Shown: positions 8,894-19,418, counted from the stretch's first letter. The stretch is 64,000 nucleotides of DNA from Caulobacter sp. (GCA_030683005.1 JAUXMY010000014.1:1-64000); one strand, 5' to 3'. Program-made: numbers and translations. The notes: generated from the sequence alone by a model not told the origin.

Positions 8894-10035
8894 TCCCGGC
8901 CGCCATCAGCGACTATCGTGAGCTGGCGCGGCGGCGACTGCCCCGGCTGTTGTTCGACTACATCGACGGCGGCTCCTACGCCGAGGCGACCCTGCGGCGG
9001 AACGTCGAGGACTTCGAGGATCTGGCCCTGCGCCAGCGCGTGCTGCGCGACGTCTCCAGGATCAGCCTGACCACCGAGCTGTTCGGCCAGCCCCTCTCGA
9101 TGCCGGTATTGCTGGCGCCGGTCGGCATGGCCGGCATGTACGCGCGTCGCGGCGAGGTGCAGGCCGCGAAGGCGGCGAAAGCGGCGGGCGTACCCTTCTG
9201 CCTGTCCACCGTCGGGGTCTGCGACCTGGACGAGGTGGCCGCCGGCGCCGGCGTTGCGCCCTGGTTCCAGCTCTACATGATCCGCGACCGGGGCTACATG
9301 GCGGAGCTTCTCGCGCGCGCGAAGGGTCTGGGCTGCCCGGTGCTGGTGTTCACCGTCGACCTTCCCGTCCCGGGCGCCCGCTATCGCGACATGCGCACCG
9401 GCCTGTTCGGCGGCGCGCCGTCTCTGACCGGCGGCCTCAAGCGGGCTTGGGACGGAATCACCCATCCGAACTGGCTGCTGGACGTGCAGATGGGCGGCAA
9501 GCCGCATGTGTTCGGCAACCTGGCGGCCGCGATTCCCGAGGCCAAGGGCATGGCCGAGTTCTGGCCCTGGGTGACGAAGAACTTCGACCCGAGCCTGACC
9601 TGGAAGGATCTGGACTGGATCCGCACCCATTGGGACGGGCCGATCGTGATTAAGGGGATCCTCGACCCCGAGGACGCGCGTGAGGCGGTCAGGGTCGGGG
9701 CGGACGGCATCATCGTCTCCAACCATGGCGGCCGACAGCTGGACGGCGTGCTGTCGGGCGTCCGGGCCCTGCCGCCGATCGCCGACGCGGTGGGCGATGA
9801 CCTGACGATCCTGATGGACGGCGGCGTCCGCTCGGGCCTGGATGTCGTCAAGGCGCTGGCCCTGGGCGCCAAGGCCTGTCTGGTCGGCCGCCCCTGGGCC
9901 TGGGCGCTGGGCGCGCGCGGGGAAGCGGGCGTCGCCCACGTCCTGCAGATCCTGCGTCAGGAGATGACGATGGCCATGGCGCTGACCGGGTGCACGGACG
10001 TCAGGCAGGCGGACCAGAGTCTGCTTGTTCGCTGA
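8890..10035 (+). CDS. lldD: FMN-dependent L-lactate dehydrogenase / alpha-hydroxy-acid oxidase
   Basis: A 381-residue member of the FMN alpha-hydroxy-acid dehydrogenase family, which oxidises L-lactate to pyruvate and passes electrons to the respiratory chain or oxygen. Key elements: MPVLLAPVGMAGMYA near residue 75, FQLYMIRDRGYM, FTVDLPVPGAR, catalytic base in SNHGGRQLDG (His about 279), and the FMN phosphate-binding MDGGVRSGLDVVKALALGA. The length matches LldD rather than longer glycolate oxidases. The start overlaps the upstream stop (ATGA, 8890-8893). Close homologs such as mandelate dehydrogenase cannot be fully excluded. Confidence 0.9.
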   Translation: MIPAAISDYRELARRRLPRLLFDYIDGGSYAEATLRRNVEDFEDLALRQRVLRDVSRISLTTELFGQPLSMPVLLAPVGMAGMYARRGEVQAAKAAKAAGVPFCLSTVGVCDLDEVAAGAGVAPWFQLYMIRDRGYMAELLARAKGLGCPVLVFTVDLPVPGARYRDMRTGLFGGAPSLTGGLKRAWDGITHPNWLLDVQMGGKPHVFGNLAAAIPEAKGMAEFWPWVTKNFDPSLTWKDLDWIRTHWDGPIVIKGILDPEDAREAVRVGADGIIVSNHGGRQLDGVLSGVRALPPIADAVGDDLTILMDGGVRSGLDVVKALALGAKACLVGRPWAWALGARGEAGVAHVLQILRQEMTMAMALTGCTDVRQADQSLLVR

Positions 10036-10199
10036 TGCTGCACCGCGTCAGAGAACAGTGCGGCGCAACATAATCGTTGATCACCTGAATATTCGCGCTA
10101 CGTATCGACTCGATGGGCCAAGACGGACGCCGAGCCGCAGCCATCAGGGGAAGCGTGCCGGAAGCGGTTGAAACCCAACCCCTTTCGGGAGTGCTTGTT

Positions 10200-10511
10200 A
10201 TGACCAACTTCAAGAAGATCCTCGTCGCCGTCCTTGCCGCCGCCGCCGCCGGAGCCGCCGGTTTCGCCGGCGCCGCCGAGGTCCGCGTGCCCGTCGCCGG
10301 CAAGTCGACCGAGCAACTGCACGCCGACATCGTCAAGGCCGCCTCCAGCGCCTGCTGGGCCGACCTCAAGGGCGAGCCGCTGGCCGGCTACATCTATCCG
10401 GAATGCGTGCGTCGCAGCGTGGCCCGCGCCGTGGCCCAGGTCGGAAACATCGAGCTGGCGTCCTACGCGGCCCGCACGCCGGCGACCACGGTCAGCTACG
10501 CCGCCCGCTAA
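10200..10511 (+). CDS. UrcA family exported protein
   Basis: A 103-residue protein. The ATG at 10200 follows a TTTCGGGAG ribosome-binding region; in-frame upstream codons look non-coding. It has a signal peptide (MTNFKKILVAVLAAAAAGAA, cleavage after GAA) and a mature part with the UrcA layout: VRVPVAGKSTEQLHADI, then a Cys in ASSACWAD, then PECVRRSVARAVAQV. UrcA proteins are small periplasmic proteins of unknown role common in Caulobacterales and Sphingomonadales; the two cysteines probably form a disulfide (inference). A strong terminator follows. Confidence 0.8.
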   Translation: MTNFKKILVAVLAAAAAGAAGFAGAAEVRVPVAGKSTEQLHADIVKAASSACWADLKGEPLAGYIYPECVRRSVARAVAQVGNIELASYAARTPATTVSYAAR

Positions 10512-10539
10512 CGGCGGGCGGACAGCCGGAAACGAAGAA

Positions 10540-10572
10540 GGCCCGCGGGGATCATCCCGCGGGCCTTGTTTT
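10540..10572. terminator. Bidirectional rho-independent terminator
   Basis: Stem GGCCCGCGGG (10540-10549) pairs perfectly with CCCGCGGGCC (10556-10565) across a 6-nt loop, followed by TTGTTTTGT. Read on the minus strand the same hairpin is followed by TTCTTCGTTT. It sits between the convergent UrcA gene and rpmB and can serve both. Confidence 0.9.
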
Positions 10573-10599
10573 GTACCGGACGTCCGGTGAAGACGCGGC

Positions 10600-10896
10600 T
10601 CAGGCCGCCGCCTTCTCCGCCAGCTTCGCCTTGACCTGGCGCTTGATCTTCAGGGCGCGCGGCGACAGGGCCTCGTCCTTGGCGCCGACCAGGAACACGT
10701 CCAGGCCGCCCCGGAAGTCCAGGGTTCGCAGCGCGGCGTTGGTGATCCGCAGCCTGAACGACTGACCGAGCGCTTCCGACTGAAGCGTGGCGGGCGACAG
10801 CGCGGGCAGGAAGCGGCGCTTCGTCTTGATATTGGAGTGGCTCACGTTGTGACCGACCATCGGTCCAACACCAGTGAGTTCGCAGCGGCGCGACAT
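10600..10896 (-). CDS. rpmB: 50S ribosomal protein L28
   Basis: A 98-residue L28. It begins [20 protein letters not shown] and continues with [13 protein letters not shown], the conserved L28 core, ending in a Lys/Ala tail. L28 binds 23S rRNA in the large subunit. The frame is open further upstream, but the ATG at 10896 gives the exact family N-terminus. Length is that of the long alphaproteobacterial form. It is transcribed alone and ends at the bidirectional terminator. Confidence 0.97.
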   Translation of the reverse strand: MSRRCELTGVGPMVGHNVSHSNIKTKRRFLPALSPATLQSEALGQSFRLRITNAALRTLDFRGGLDVFLVGAKDEALSPRALKIKRQVKAKLAEKAAA

Positions 10897-11000
10897 GGAA
10901 GCGACCTTCGCATAAAGAAATCGGACACGGGAAAGCAGGGCTTCCACGCGAGAGGGGGCGGTATAGGCAGAGAGTCTTCGGGCGTCAAGTTTGGAGTCGC

Positions 11001-11342
11001 TCAGCCTTGTTCCGCCAAGGCTTCCGCCGCCCAGCGTTCGGCGAAGTCGTGCAGCGGCAGGAAGGAGTCCAGCAGGTCCCGCCCCAGCGGCGTGAGAGCG
11101 TAGCCATGTCGATGCTCCAGCGCGATCAGGCCCGCCGCGCGCAATTCCGACAGCCGTGACTGCAGCACGGTCGGCGAAACGTCGTCACAGGCCTCGCGCA
11201 ACTGGCGGGAGGTCAGCCACCCGTCCCGCAGTTCCCAGATCACCCGCAACGCCCAGCGGCGGCCGAGCAGGTCCAGCAGCGCCATGACCGGCCTGCCGGT
11301 GCGGGAACCACGCACGGTCCGCCTGGGCCTTGCTTCAACCAT
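11001..11342 (-). CDS. HxlR-family transcriptional regulator
   Basis: A 113-residue winged-helix regulator. The HxlR core is visible: [18 protein letters not shown], then [20 protein letters not shown] (recognition helix) and [20 protein letters not shown] (wing). HxlR proteins respond to electrophiles, quinones or redox state and usually control a divergent neighbour. Here the divergent neighbour is a carboxymuconolactone decarboxylase-like gene, with an 8-bp inverted repeat between them, so it is probably a local autoregulated switch (inference). There is no N-terminal Cys of the HypR/YodB type. Confidence 0.88.
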   Translation of the reverse strand: MVEARPRRTVRGSRTGRPVMALLDLLGRRWALRVIWELRDGWLTSRQLREACDDVSPTVLQSRLSELRAAGLIALEHRHGYALTPLGRDLLDSFLPLHDFAERWAAEALAEQG

Positions 11343-11363
11343 GCTCGACTCCGCTATTGTTTG

Positions 11364-11383
11364 CGTAGCAATTGTTTGCTACG
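11364..11383. promoter_or_regulatory. Probable HxlR operator
   Basis: A perfect inverted repeat CGTAGCAA (11364-11371) / TTGCTACG (11376-11383) with a TTGT spacer lies in the 66-bp gap between the divergent HxlR regulator and the 11409 gene. ATTGTTTGC also occurs twice in direct orientation (11356-11364 and 11371-11379). Palindromes of this type in a divergent HxlR promoter are typical operators; regulation is inferred from position. Confidence 0.7.
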
Positions 11384-11408
11384 AAAATCGTAACGAGGAG
11401 TATGCGCC

Positions 11409-11984
11409 ATGCCAAGGATCGCGCCGCTGACCGCGCCCTATAAGGATGCCGTTCAGAAGAGCTTCGACGCCATCATGCCGCCCGGCGCCGACCCGCTGGC
11501 GCTGTTCCGGACCCTGGCGACCAGCGACCGCCACTGGCGCAAGTTCCGCGCGGGCTCCCTGCTGGATCGCGGCCCTCTGAGCCTGCGCGAGCGCGAGATC
11601 GTCATCAACCGCACCTGCGCCCGGGCCGGCTGTGAGTATGAGTGGGGCGTCCACGTCACCACCTTCGCCGGCGCGGCGCGTCTCACGGAGGACCAGGCCG
11701 TCGCCACGGTGCACGGAGAGGCCGACGCGCCCTGCTGGACCCCGGCCGAGCAAGCTTTGGTGGCGACGGCCGACGCTCTTCACACGCGGGCGCGCCTGTC
11801 GGACCTCGAGTGGAGCCGCCTGCGGGAACACTTCGACGGGGCCCAATGCATAGAGGTTCTCTTGCTCTGCGGCTTCTACCGAACCGTAGCCTATGTCGTG
11901 GGCGGACTGGACCTGCCGCTCGAGCCGGCAGCCGCCCGTTTTCCGGCTTGGGCGCGGAACGCCCGTATGGTTAATCCATATTAA
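11409..11984 (+). CDS. Carboxymuconolactone decarboxylase-like (AhpD-fold) protein
   Basis: A 191-residue alpha-helical protein of the CMD family. The signature region is REREIVINRTCARAGCEYEW followed by GVHV, matching the R-x-N-x-x-x-x-C/Y-EW-x-x-H pattern of the non-peroxidase branch; the spacing C-x4-C differs from the C-x2-C of AhpD, so peroxidase activity is not assured. It is divergent from an HxlR regulator with a shared operator, suggesting induction by an electrophilic or phenolic compound (inference). The ribosome-binding stretch CGAGGAG lies 7 bases before the ATG. The last codons lie inside the first copy of the repeat that begins at 11968. Confidence 0.82.
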   Translation: MPRIAPLTAPYKDAVQKSFDAIMPPGADPLALFRTLATSDRHWRKFRAGSLLDRGPLSLREREIVINRTCARAGCEYEWGVHVTTFAGAARLTEDQAVATVHGEADAPCWTPAEQALVATADALHTRARLSDLEWSRLREHFDGAQCIEVLLLCGFYRTVAYVVGGLDLPLEPAAARFPAWARNARMVNPY

Positions 11985-12066
11985 TATACAACAGCTTGTG
12001 GCGAACATCTGAGGAACCGGGCGGTATCGCCGATTCGGTCCCGATTCGTTTCCGGCCTGTACCGCC
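11968..12066. repeat. Direct repeat, copy A (about 100 bp)
   Basis: It aligns without gaps to 12181-12279 at a constant offset of 213 bp. Shared blocks are GGTTAATCC (11969-11977), ATACAA (11986-11991), GAACA, an identical 26-bp core at 12027-12052 (begins TCGCCGATTCGG, ends GATTCGTTTC), and GCCTGT (12055-12060). The core contains CGATTCG twice. CCGGGCGGTA / TACCGCCGGG flank the core as a near-perfect inverted repeat. The copy starts inside the last codons of the preceding gene. Confidence 0.8.
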
Positions 12067-12180
12067 GGGCGTTAATCCTTGTCGGAGGACGCGATCGCCG
12101 GGTCCGCCGACGCTGAACCGGGCAAGCGACGAGGCCAATTGGCAGGCAGGACATCTCGGCAGGGGCGATCATTGCGGTTG

Positions 12181-12279
12181 TGGTTAATCCGCCTTTTGAT
12201 ACAATATGTTGCGGTGAACAAATGCCGAATCGGACGAAGTCGCCGATTCGGTCCCGATTCGTTTCGTGCCTGTTCACGC
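12181..12279. repeat. Direct repeat, copy B (about 100 bp)
   Basis: Second copy, with the identical 26-bp core at 12240-12265. This copy has its own symmetry: GTGAACA / TGTTCAC at its outer ends and CCGAATCGG / CCGATTCGG around the left edge of the core. In both copies the compensating arms differ in sequence while still pairing, which fits a structured RNA or a palindromic protein site rather than simple duplication. The interval 12067-12180 between the copies and 12280-12400 after them holds no gene I can support. Confidence 0.8.
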
Positions 12280-12400
12280 TGCTCGTCGAGGCCGTTAACC
12301 CGACCTCCCCTCTGCGTTGACGGCGACCGGCCTGGCGGCCACATCTTCCCCACCAGCGGCGCCGGACCGGTCCCGCCCGCCATGTTGTCGGAGGGCCGTC

Positions 12401-14062
12401 ATGCCCCGCATCGTCGTCCTGATCCTCGCCGCCCTCAGCCTGCTGACGGTCTCCGCCGCCCAGGCGCGGGAGGCCGGCTTCCTGATGTTCGGCGGACCGA
12501 TCCACGCTGTTTTCGACCCAGGTGATCCCGCGCCGGAAGCCCTTGTCGTGAGAGACGGCAAGGTCGCCTTCGTCGGCCGCCTGGCCGAGGCGCGCAAGCT
12601 GGCCGGGGACCTGCCAGAGATCGACCTTCAAGGCGCCGCTGCCTTCCCCGGCTTCATCGACTCCCACGTCCACCTGACGGGCGTCGGCATGCGCGAGATG
12701 ACGCTGAACCTGGATCAGGTCTCCTCGGTCGCCGAACTGGTCGCTGTCGCAAAGGCCCGGGACGCCGCCCATCCCGGCGCGGAGCCGCTAACCGGCCGCG
12801 GCTGGATCGAGACCCACTGGCCGGAGAAGCGCTTCCCCACCCGCGCCGATCTGGACGCGATCTCGGCCACCCGTCCCATCGTGCTGGCCAGATCGGACGG
12901 CCACGCCATGGTCCTAAACAGCACCGCCCTCGCCCTGGCCGGCATCACCCGAACGACGCCCGATCCCGCCGGCGGCCGCATCGAGCGAGACGCCTCGGGC
13001 GAGGCGACCGGCATGCTGATCGACACGGCCCAGGGCCTGATCAGGGCCAAGCTGCCGCCGATGTCCTATGCGACCCGCAAGGAGGCCCTCGCCCGGGGCA
13101 CGGCGCTCTACGCCGCCCGAGGCTGGGCGCGCGGCGTCAACATGAGCACCGCCGCCGAGGACGTGAAGGCGCTGTTCGAACTGGCCGCCGAAGGGCGCCT
13201 GCCGATCCGGGTCGATGCCTTCATGACGCCGGAAGACTCCGCCGAGGTGCTGAAGTGGGGCCCCTACGCCGACAAGACCGGCCTGGTCCGGGTCCGCGGC
13301 GTGAAGCTCTACATGGACGGCGCGCTCGGCTCGCGCGGCGCTGCGCTGAAGGCGCCCTACAGCGACCGGCCGGACACCTCGGGGCTGGTGATCGCCGAGC
13401 ACGACCCGACGCTGGCCATCCTGAACCTGGCGCTGAAGGTCAACGCCCAGATCGCATTCCACGCCATCGGGGACCGTGGAAACCGCCTGGTGCTGGACTG
13501 GATGGACGAAGCCTTCCGGGCCGCGGCTCCCGACGCGGCCGCGCCTGTCTGGCGGATCGAGCACGCGCAGATCCTCGATCCGGCCGACGTGGCCGCCTTT
13601 CGCAGACGCGGCATTGTCGCCTCGATGCAGACTTCGCACGCCATCGGCGACCTCTATTTCGCGCCGGCCCGGCTGGGCGAGCAGCGGCTCGACGGGGCCT
13701 ACGCATGGAGGAGCCTGCTGGACGAGGGCGTCGTGGTCGCGGGCGGGACGGACGCCCCGGTCGAGGTCGGCGACCCGCGCATAGAGTTTTATGCTGCCGC
13801 CATCCGCAAGGATCTGCAGGGGCGCTCGGGCCCTGACTGGCGGCCGGAGCAGGCCCTGACCCGCGACGAGGCGCTCTACCTGTTCACCGGCGCCGGAGCC
13901 TATGCGGTGATGGACAGGTCGGCCGGAGCGCTGAAGCCGGGCGCCGTCGCCGACATCACCGTCTTCTCGGCCGACATCCTCACCATCCCCGAGGCCGATA
14001 TCATGGCCGTGAGGCCGCTCCTCACGATCGTGAACGGAAAGATCGTCTCCGATCGGCGATAG
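12401..14062 (+). CDS. Exported amidohydrolase (YtcJ / Amidohydro_3 type)
   Basis: A 553-residue metal-dependent hydrolase. The ATG at 12401 gives a clean signal peptide (MPRIVVLILAALSLLTVSAA-QA); earlier in-frame starts do not. Family features: a small beta-sandwich at both ends, the metal motif DSHVHLTG near residue 90, LARSDGHAMVLNS, IAFHAIGDRGN, WRIEHAQILDP, and the closing GGTDAPVEVGDPR. The C-terminal VNGKIVSDRR is the usual end of these enzymes. Substrates in the family include amides and cyclic imides; the specific one cannot be told. It stands alone behind the duplicated noncoding element. Confidence 0.88.
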   Translation: MPRIVVLILAALSLLTVSAAQAREAGFLMFGGPIHAVFDPGDPAPEALVVRDGKVAFVGRLAEARKLAGDLPEIDLQGAAAFPGFIDSHVHLTGVGMREMTLNLDQVSSVAELVAVAKARDAAHPGAEPLTGRGWIETHWPEKRFPTRADLDAISATRPIVLARSDGHAMVLNSTALALAGITRTTPDPAGGRIERDASGEATGMLIDTAQGLIRAKLPPMSYATRKEALARGTALYAARGWARGVNMSTAAEDVKALFELAAEGRLPIRVDAFMTPEDSAEVLKWGPYADKTGLVRVRGVKLYMDGALGSRGAALKAPYSDRPDTSGLVIAEHDPTLAILNLALKVNAQIAFHAIGDRGNRLVLDWMDEAFRAAAPDAAAPVWRIEHAQILDPADVAAFRRRGIVASMQTSHAIGDLYFAPARLGEQRLDGAYAWRSLLDEGVVVAGGTDAPVEVGDPRIEFYAAAIRKDLQGRSGPDWRPEQALTRDEALYLFTGAGAYAVMDRSAGALKPGAVADITVFSADILTIPEADIMAVRPLLTIVNGKIVSDRR

Positions 14063-14085
14063 AGGCCTTCGCCGTACGAGCTCCG

Positions 14086-14110
14086 CTGATCCCCACGAAG
14101 GCGGGGACCG
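14086..14110. repeat. Short palindromic intergenic repeat
   Basis: TCCCC (14090-14094) and GGGGA (14103-14107) flank ACGAAGGC, giving the well-known alphaproteobacterial intergenic motif with CCCC-x-CGAAGGC-GGGG. It lies in the 103-bp gap between the amidohydrolase and the helicase. It could act as a weak terminator hairpin, though no T-run follows. Confidence 0.5.
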
Positions 14111-14165
14111 GCGGTAACGCCGCACCGCCCTTGTCGCACCGCCCCGACTCCCCCACCTTTTCGGT

Positions 14166-16684
<2,519 letters not shown>

Positions 16685-16688
<4 letters not shown>

Positions 16689-16996
16689 CGGACGCGGGCT
16701 CCTGCCGGGCGGATGTCTGGCTGTGGCGGGCGCGGTTCTTCAAGACCCGCTCGATGGCGTCGCGCTTTGTCGAGGAGGGTCGCCTGCGCCTGACCCGAGC
16801 AGGATCGGAGGGCCGGATAGACAAGGCCTCGCGCGGTCTGAAGGTCGGCGACGAACTGGTCTTCGCCCTCGGGGGCCGGCTGGTGGCGGTCAGGGTCGAG
16901 GCGTTCGGCGAGCGACGCGGCCCGCCAGCGGAGGCCAGGGCGCTCTATGCGCTGACGCCGGGCCCTGAAGCGACCCCGCCCCAGACGGGGGTTTAA
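16685..16996 (+). CDS. S4-domain RNA-binding protein (Hsp15-like)
   Basis: A 103-residue protein. The S4 domain is at residues 9-60: RADVWLWRARFFKTRSMASR, then VEEGRLRLT. Hsp15 (HslR) proteins bind stalled 50S subunits carrying nascent chains; this member probably binds rRNA as well (inference). The start overlaps the helicase stop (ATGA 16685-16688), so the two are translated together. Its C-terminus is shorter and less basic than that of E. coli HslR. Confidence 0.88.
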
Positions 16997-17095
16997 GTTT
17001 TTCTGCCATGGACAGGAGACCTCGCCGCATTGACAAGGCGGGCCCCGCCTTCGAAAAGGCGCGCGCAGCAATCGCCAGGACAGCTTCGTTCCCCG

Positions 17096-17437
17096 ATGAC
17101 CTACATCGTCACCGACGCGTGCATTAAGTGCAAGTTTATGGACTGCGTCGAGGTTTGCCCCGTCGACTGCTTCTATGAGGGCGAGAACTTCCTCGTCATC
17201 AATCCTGACGAATGCATCGACTGCGGCGTCTGCGAACCCGAGTGCCCCGTCGACGCGATCAAGCCGGACACCGAGGACGATCCCGACGGCAAGTGGCTGC
17301 GGATCAATACCGAGTACGCCGCCGTCTGGCCGAACATCACCCTCAAGGGCGAGCCGCCCGAGGACCGGGAACTGTTCGAACGCGAGACCGGCAAGTTCGA
17401 GAAGTACTTCAGCGAGAAGCCCGGCAAGGGCAACTGA
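17096..17437 (+). CDS. fdxA: 7Fe ferredoxin FdxA
   Basis: A 113-residue ferredoxin. The N-terminal cluster region has C9-x7-C17-x3-C21-P (the [3Fe-4S] site with an extra Cys12 and Cys25), followed by [12 protein letters not shown], a full [4Fe-4S] motif. This is the FdxA type found across alphaproteobacteria. The electron partner is unknown. The frame is open 22 codons upstream, but [12 protein letters not shown] is the family N-terminus. It lies 99 bp after the S4 gene and ahead of cdnL, a conserved order in Caulobacter relatives. Confidence 0.95.
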   Translation: MTYIVTDACIKCKFMDCVEVCPVDCFYEGENFLVINPDECIDCGVCEPECPVDAIKPDTEDDPDGKWLRINTEYAAVWPNITLKGEPPEDRELFERETGKFEKYFSEKPGKGN

Positions 17438-17622
17438 AACGCCGGCGTCGGAATTCCCAGCAATCCGCTCGGATTCCGCAACCCTTTCTTTGTGTTCATT
17501 TTTGTGATAGGGTCTTGTCTGACGTGACGGGTCCGCCGTCGCGCCTTGGTTCAAGAACAGCCGCAATCGAACGGCGCGCCGATTCAAGGGCGAGGGTGTC
17601 CTAGAGGCCTGCATTATCTGAA

Positions 17623-17666
17623 ACGAAAATCCTCCGGGGCGCTGCCGCGGTCGGGATTCTTTTCGT
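17623..17666 (+). promoter_or_regulatory. Hairpin in the fdxA-cdnL gap
   Basis: The 315-bp gap 17438-17752 has no gene. Within it ACGAAAA (17623-17629) pairs with TTTTCGT (17660-17666), and TCC with GGA just inside, around a GC-rich apex, giving a long imperfect stem about 90 bp before the cdnL start. It could be a leader structure of cdnL mRNA or the end of the fdxA transcript; no T-run follows. The sequence TTTTTGTGATAGGGT at about 17501 is the only AT-richer patch that might hold a promoter. Confidence 0.45.
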
Positions 17667-17752
17667 CTCGGGCAGGAGCGCTCTGACGCCAGTTCACGGT
17701 TGCGGCCCGCCGGGGAAACCCCGCGGACAGGGTGCTAGAGAAGGACGATCTG

Positions 17753-18256
17753 ATGAGCAAGAACGGTCTGGCGTTTTCGGTCGACGACCACGTTGTCTAC
17801 CCCGCGCATGGGGTGGGGACCATCCGTGCTGTCGAGACCCAGGAAGTCGCCGGCATGTCGCTCGAGGTCTATGTCATCACCTTCGACCACGAGAAGATGA
17901 CCCTCCGCGTCCCGACCAAGAAGGCCGTCACCTCCGGGCTGCGCCCGCTGGCCGAGGGCACCATCGTGACCAAGGCGCTGACGACCCTCAAGGGCCGCGC
18001 CCGGGTGAAGCGCACCATGTGGTCGCGCCGCGCCCAGGAGTACGAAGCCAAGATCAACTCCGGCGACCTGATCTCCATCGCCGAGGTCGTCCGCGACCTG
18101 CACCGCGCCGAAAACCAGCCGGAACAGTCCTACTCCGAGCGTCAGCTCTATGAGTCGGCCCTGGACCGCATGGCCCGCGAAGTCGCCGCCATCGAGAAGA
18201 TCGACCGCGACGCCGCCGTCGGCATCCTGACCAAGTCGCTGCAGAAGGCTGCCTAG
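17753..18256 (+). CDS. cdnL: CarD-family transcription regulator CdnL
   Basis: A 167-residue CarD/CdnL protein that binds RNA polymerase beta and stabilises open complexes at rRNA and growth genes. The N-terminal RNAP-interaction domain shows FSVDDHVVYPAHGVGTIRAV, and the C-terminal helical DNA-binding domain includes KRTMWSRRAQEYEAKINSGD and LYESALDRMAREVAA. The ATG at 17753 is chosen over the one 21 bases upstream because AAGGA (17741-17745) is well spaced for it. A strong terminator follows. In Caulobacter this protein is CdnL. Confidence 0.95.
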   Translation: MSKNGLAFSVDDHVVYPAHGVGTIRAVETQEVAGMSLEVYVITFDHEKMTLRVPTKKAVTSGLRPLAEGTIVTKALTTLKGRARVKRTMWSRRAQEYEAKINSGDLISIAEVVRDLHRAENQPEQSYSERQLYESALDRMAREVAAIEKIDRDAAVGILTKSLQKAA

Positions 18257-18311
18257 GCCTTCTGGGGACAAGTACTGAAGGGCGTGTCCCTCGCAGCTCC
18301 GAAATAGAATA

Positions 18312-18338
18312 CCCCCGGTCGAAAGGCCGGGGGTTTTT
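18312..18338 (+). terminator. Rho-independent terminator of cdnL
   Basis: Stem CCCCCGG (18312-18318) / CCGGGGG (18327-18333) with an 8-nt loop, directly followed by five T. It lies 56 bp after the cdnL stop. Confidence 0.92.
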
Positions 18339-18361
18339 CATTGCCCCATCCCCCGTTTTCA

Positions 18362-18484
18362 TCCTCGCGCCAGTCGCGAGGACCCATGCACACCGTCCGT
18401 GGGACAGATTTCGCGAGCTGACCCGCATCACCTCCCCATCCACGCCCGTGTTCACGGGGGGGCGGAACAAGTCCGACCATGACG
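18362..18484. repeat. Intergenic repeat block
   Basis: The gap between cdnL and the next gene holds two symmetric elements. TCCTCGCG (18362-18369) / CGCGAGGA (18375-18382) is a perfect 8-bp hairpin. At 18426-18484, read on the minus strand, is GTCATGGTCGGACTTG followed by TCCG and a CCCGTGAACACGGG palindrome (18445-18458) ending in GTGGATGG. The latter resembles a repeat scattered between genes in many alphaproteobacteria (GTCATGGTCGGGCTTGTCCC type). No gene is seen here. Confidence 0.55.
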
Positions 18485-18503
18485 GAGTGGGTGAGGATGT
18501 GCG

Positions 18504-19418
18504 CTACGCTGCCACCCTCTCCTCCAACCCCGCCTCGCCAAGCAGCCGCCGCTGCTCGGCCGGCTTGCGCCACAGGTAGTCGGCGGGAAGGCCGAGGCGG
18601 ACGCTGGCCTGGGCCGGCGGGGAGCCCGGCTGGAACACCCGGTCGGCCATCCGCCCGGCGGCCTTCAGCGCCAGACGGTCGAAGGGCGTCAGGTCCCATT
18701 CGCGACCCAGCCGCAGCTTGCCTCGCACCAGCGGCGGCAGCAGCGATACCGAGGCCCGGGCCAAGGCTCGTTGCAGGAACTTCGGCACGTTCGGCGCCGC
18801 CTTGCCCGACACGATGATGGCCAGGAACTCGTCGACAATCGGGTGCGGCTCGAAGCGCGGGGCGAGCTTTTCCATCATCGCCATGAAGTCGGCGGTCGAC
18901 TTCGGCGAATGCTTCACGCCGTAAAGCGCCGGGATCGCCGAGGCCTCGCTGTAGAACCGGGTCTTCTCCGCCTCGGACAGCGGGCTGACGAAGCGGTCGT
19001 AGGCGTTGAGGAACCCGTAGCCGGCCGTGGCCGCCACCCAGTCCAGCAGCTCAGGGTCGAGCGCTCTGTAGGCCTCGCCCGAGGGCGTGGTCCCGCTGAC
19101 CTTCGCATGCATGTTGGTGACGCCCTGGATGACGCGGCGCGCGGCGCTCTGGGGACCATAGACGCCGACCATGGCCGCGACGCCGGTGCGCCGCGACCGC
19201 CCGATAGGATCGGCCTTGTAGGTCGAGTGGTCCCAGACGCCCGACCGGATCCGCGCGTCGGCGAACTCCAGCAGCACCGCGGCCACCCCGCCGATGCCCA
19301 GCGCGATCTGGTTCTTGTAGATCCGCCAGGCCATGGACGTCGGCGGCAGGAAGGACGGCTCGCCTGCCGGGTTGGCGTAGTCGATCTTCCAGCCGAGGTA
19401 GGAGGTCATCTCGTTCAT
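18504..19418 (-). CDS. MpaB-like oxygenase domain protein (DUF2236)
   Basis: A 304-residue helical protein of the DUF2236 / MpaB rubber-oxygenase family, related to the b-type heme latex-clearing enzymes and to mycophenolic acid MpaB. The characteristic string is RRVIQGVTNMHAKVSGT followed by YRALDPELLDWV, with the conserved His as a probable heme ligand. There is no signal peptide. Substrate unknown; many bacterial paralogs exist. GGAG lies before the ATG at 19418. Its 3' side faces the intergenic repeat block. Confidence 0.85.
   Translation of the reverse strand: MNEMTSYLGWKIDYANPAGEPSFLPPTSMAWRIYKNQIALGIGGVAAVLLEFADARIRSGVWDHSTYKADPIGRSRRTGVAAMVGVYGPQSAARRVIQGVTNMHAKVSGTTPSGEAYRALDPELLDWVAATAGYGFLNAYDRFVSPLSEAEKTRFYSEASAIPALYGVKHSPKSTADFMAMMEKLAPRFEPHPIVDEFLAIIVSGKAAPNVPKFLQRALARASVSLLPPLVRGKLRLGREWDLTPFDRLALKAAGRMADRVFQPGSPPAQASVRLGLPADYLWRKPAEQRRLLGEAGLEERVAA

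Noticed and set aside
12079..12525. 148-codon plus-strand frame running across repeat copy B into the amidohydrolase start
   Set aside because: Translation is repeat-derived and Arg/Pro-rich, overlaps the signal peptide of the amidohydrolase in another frame, and has no ribosome site.
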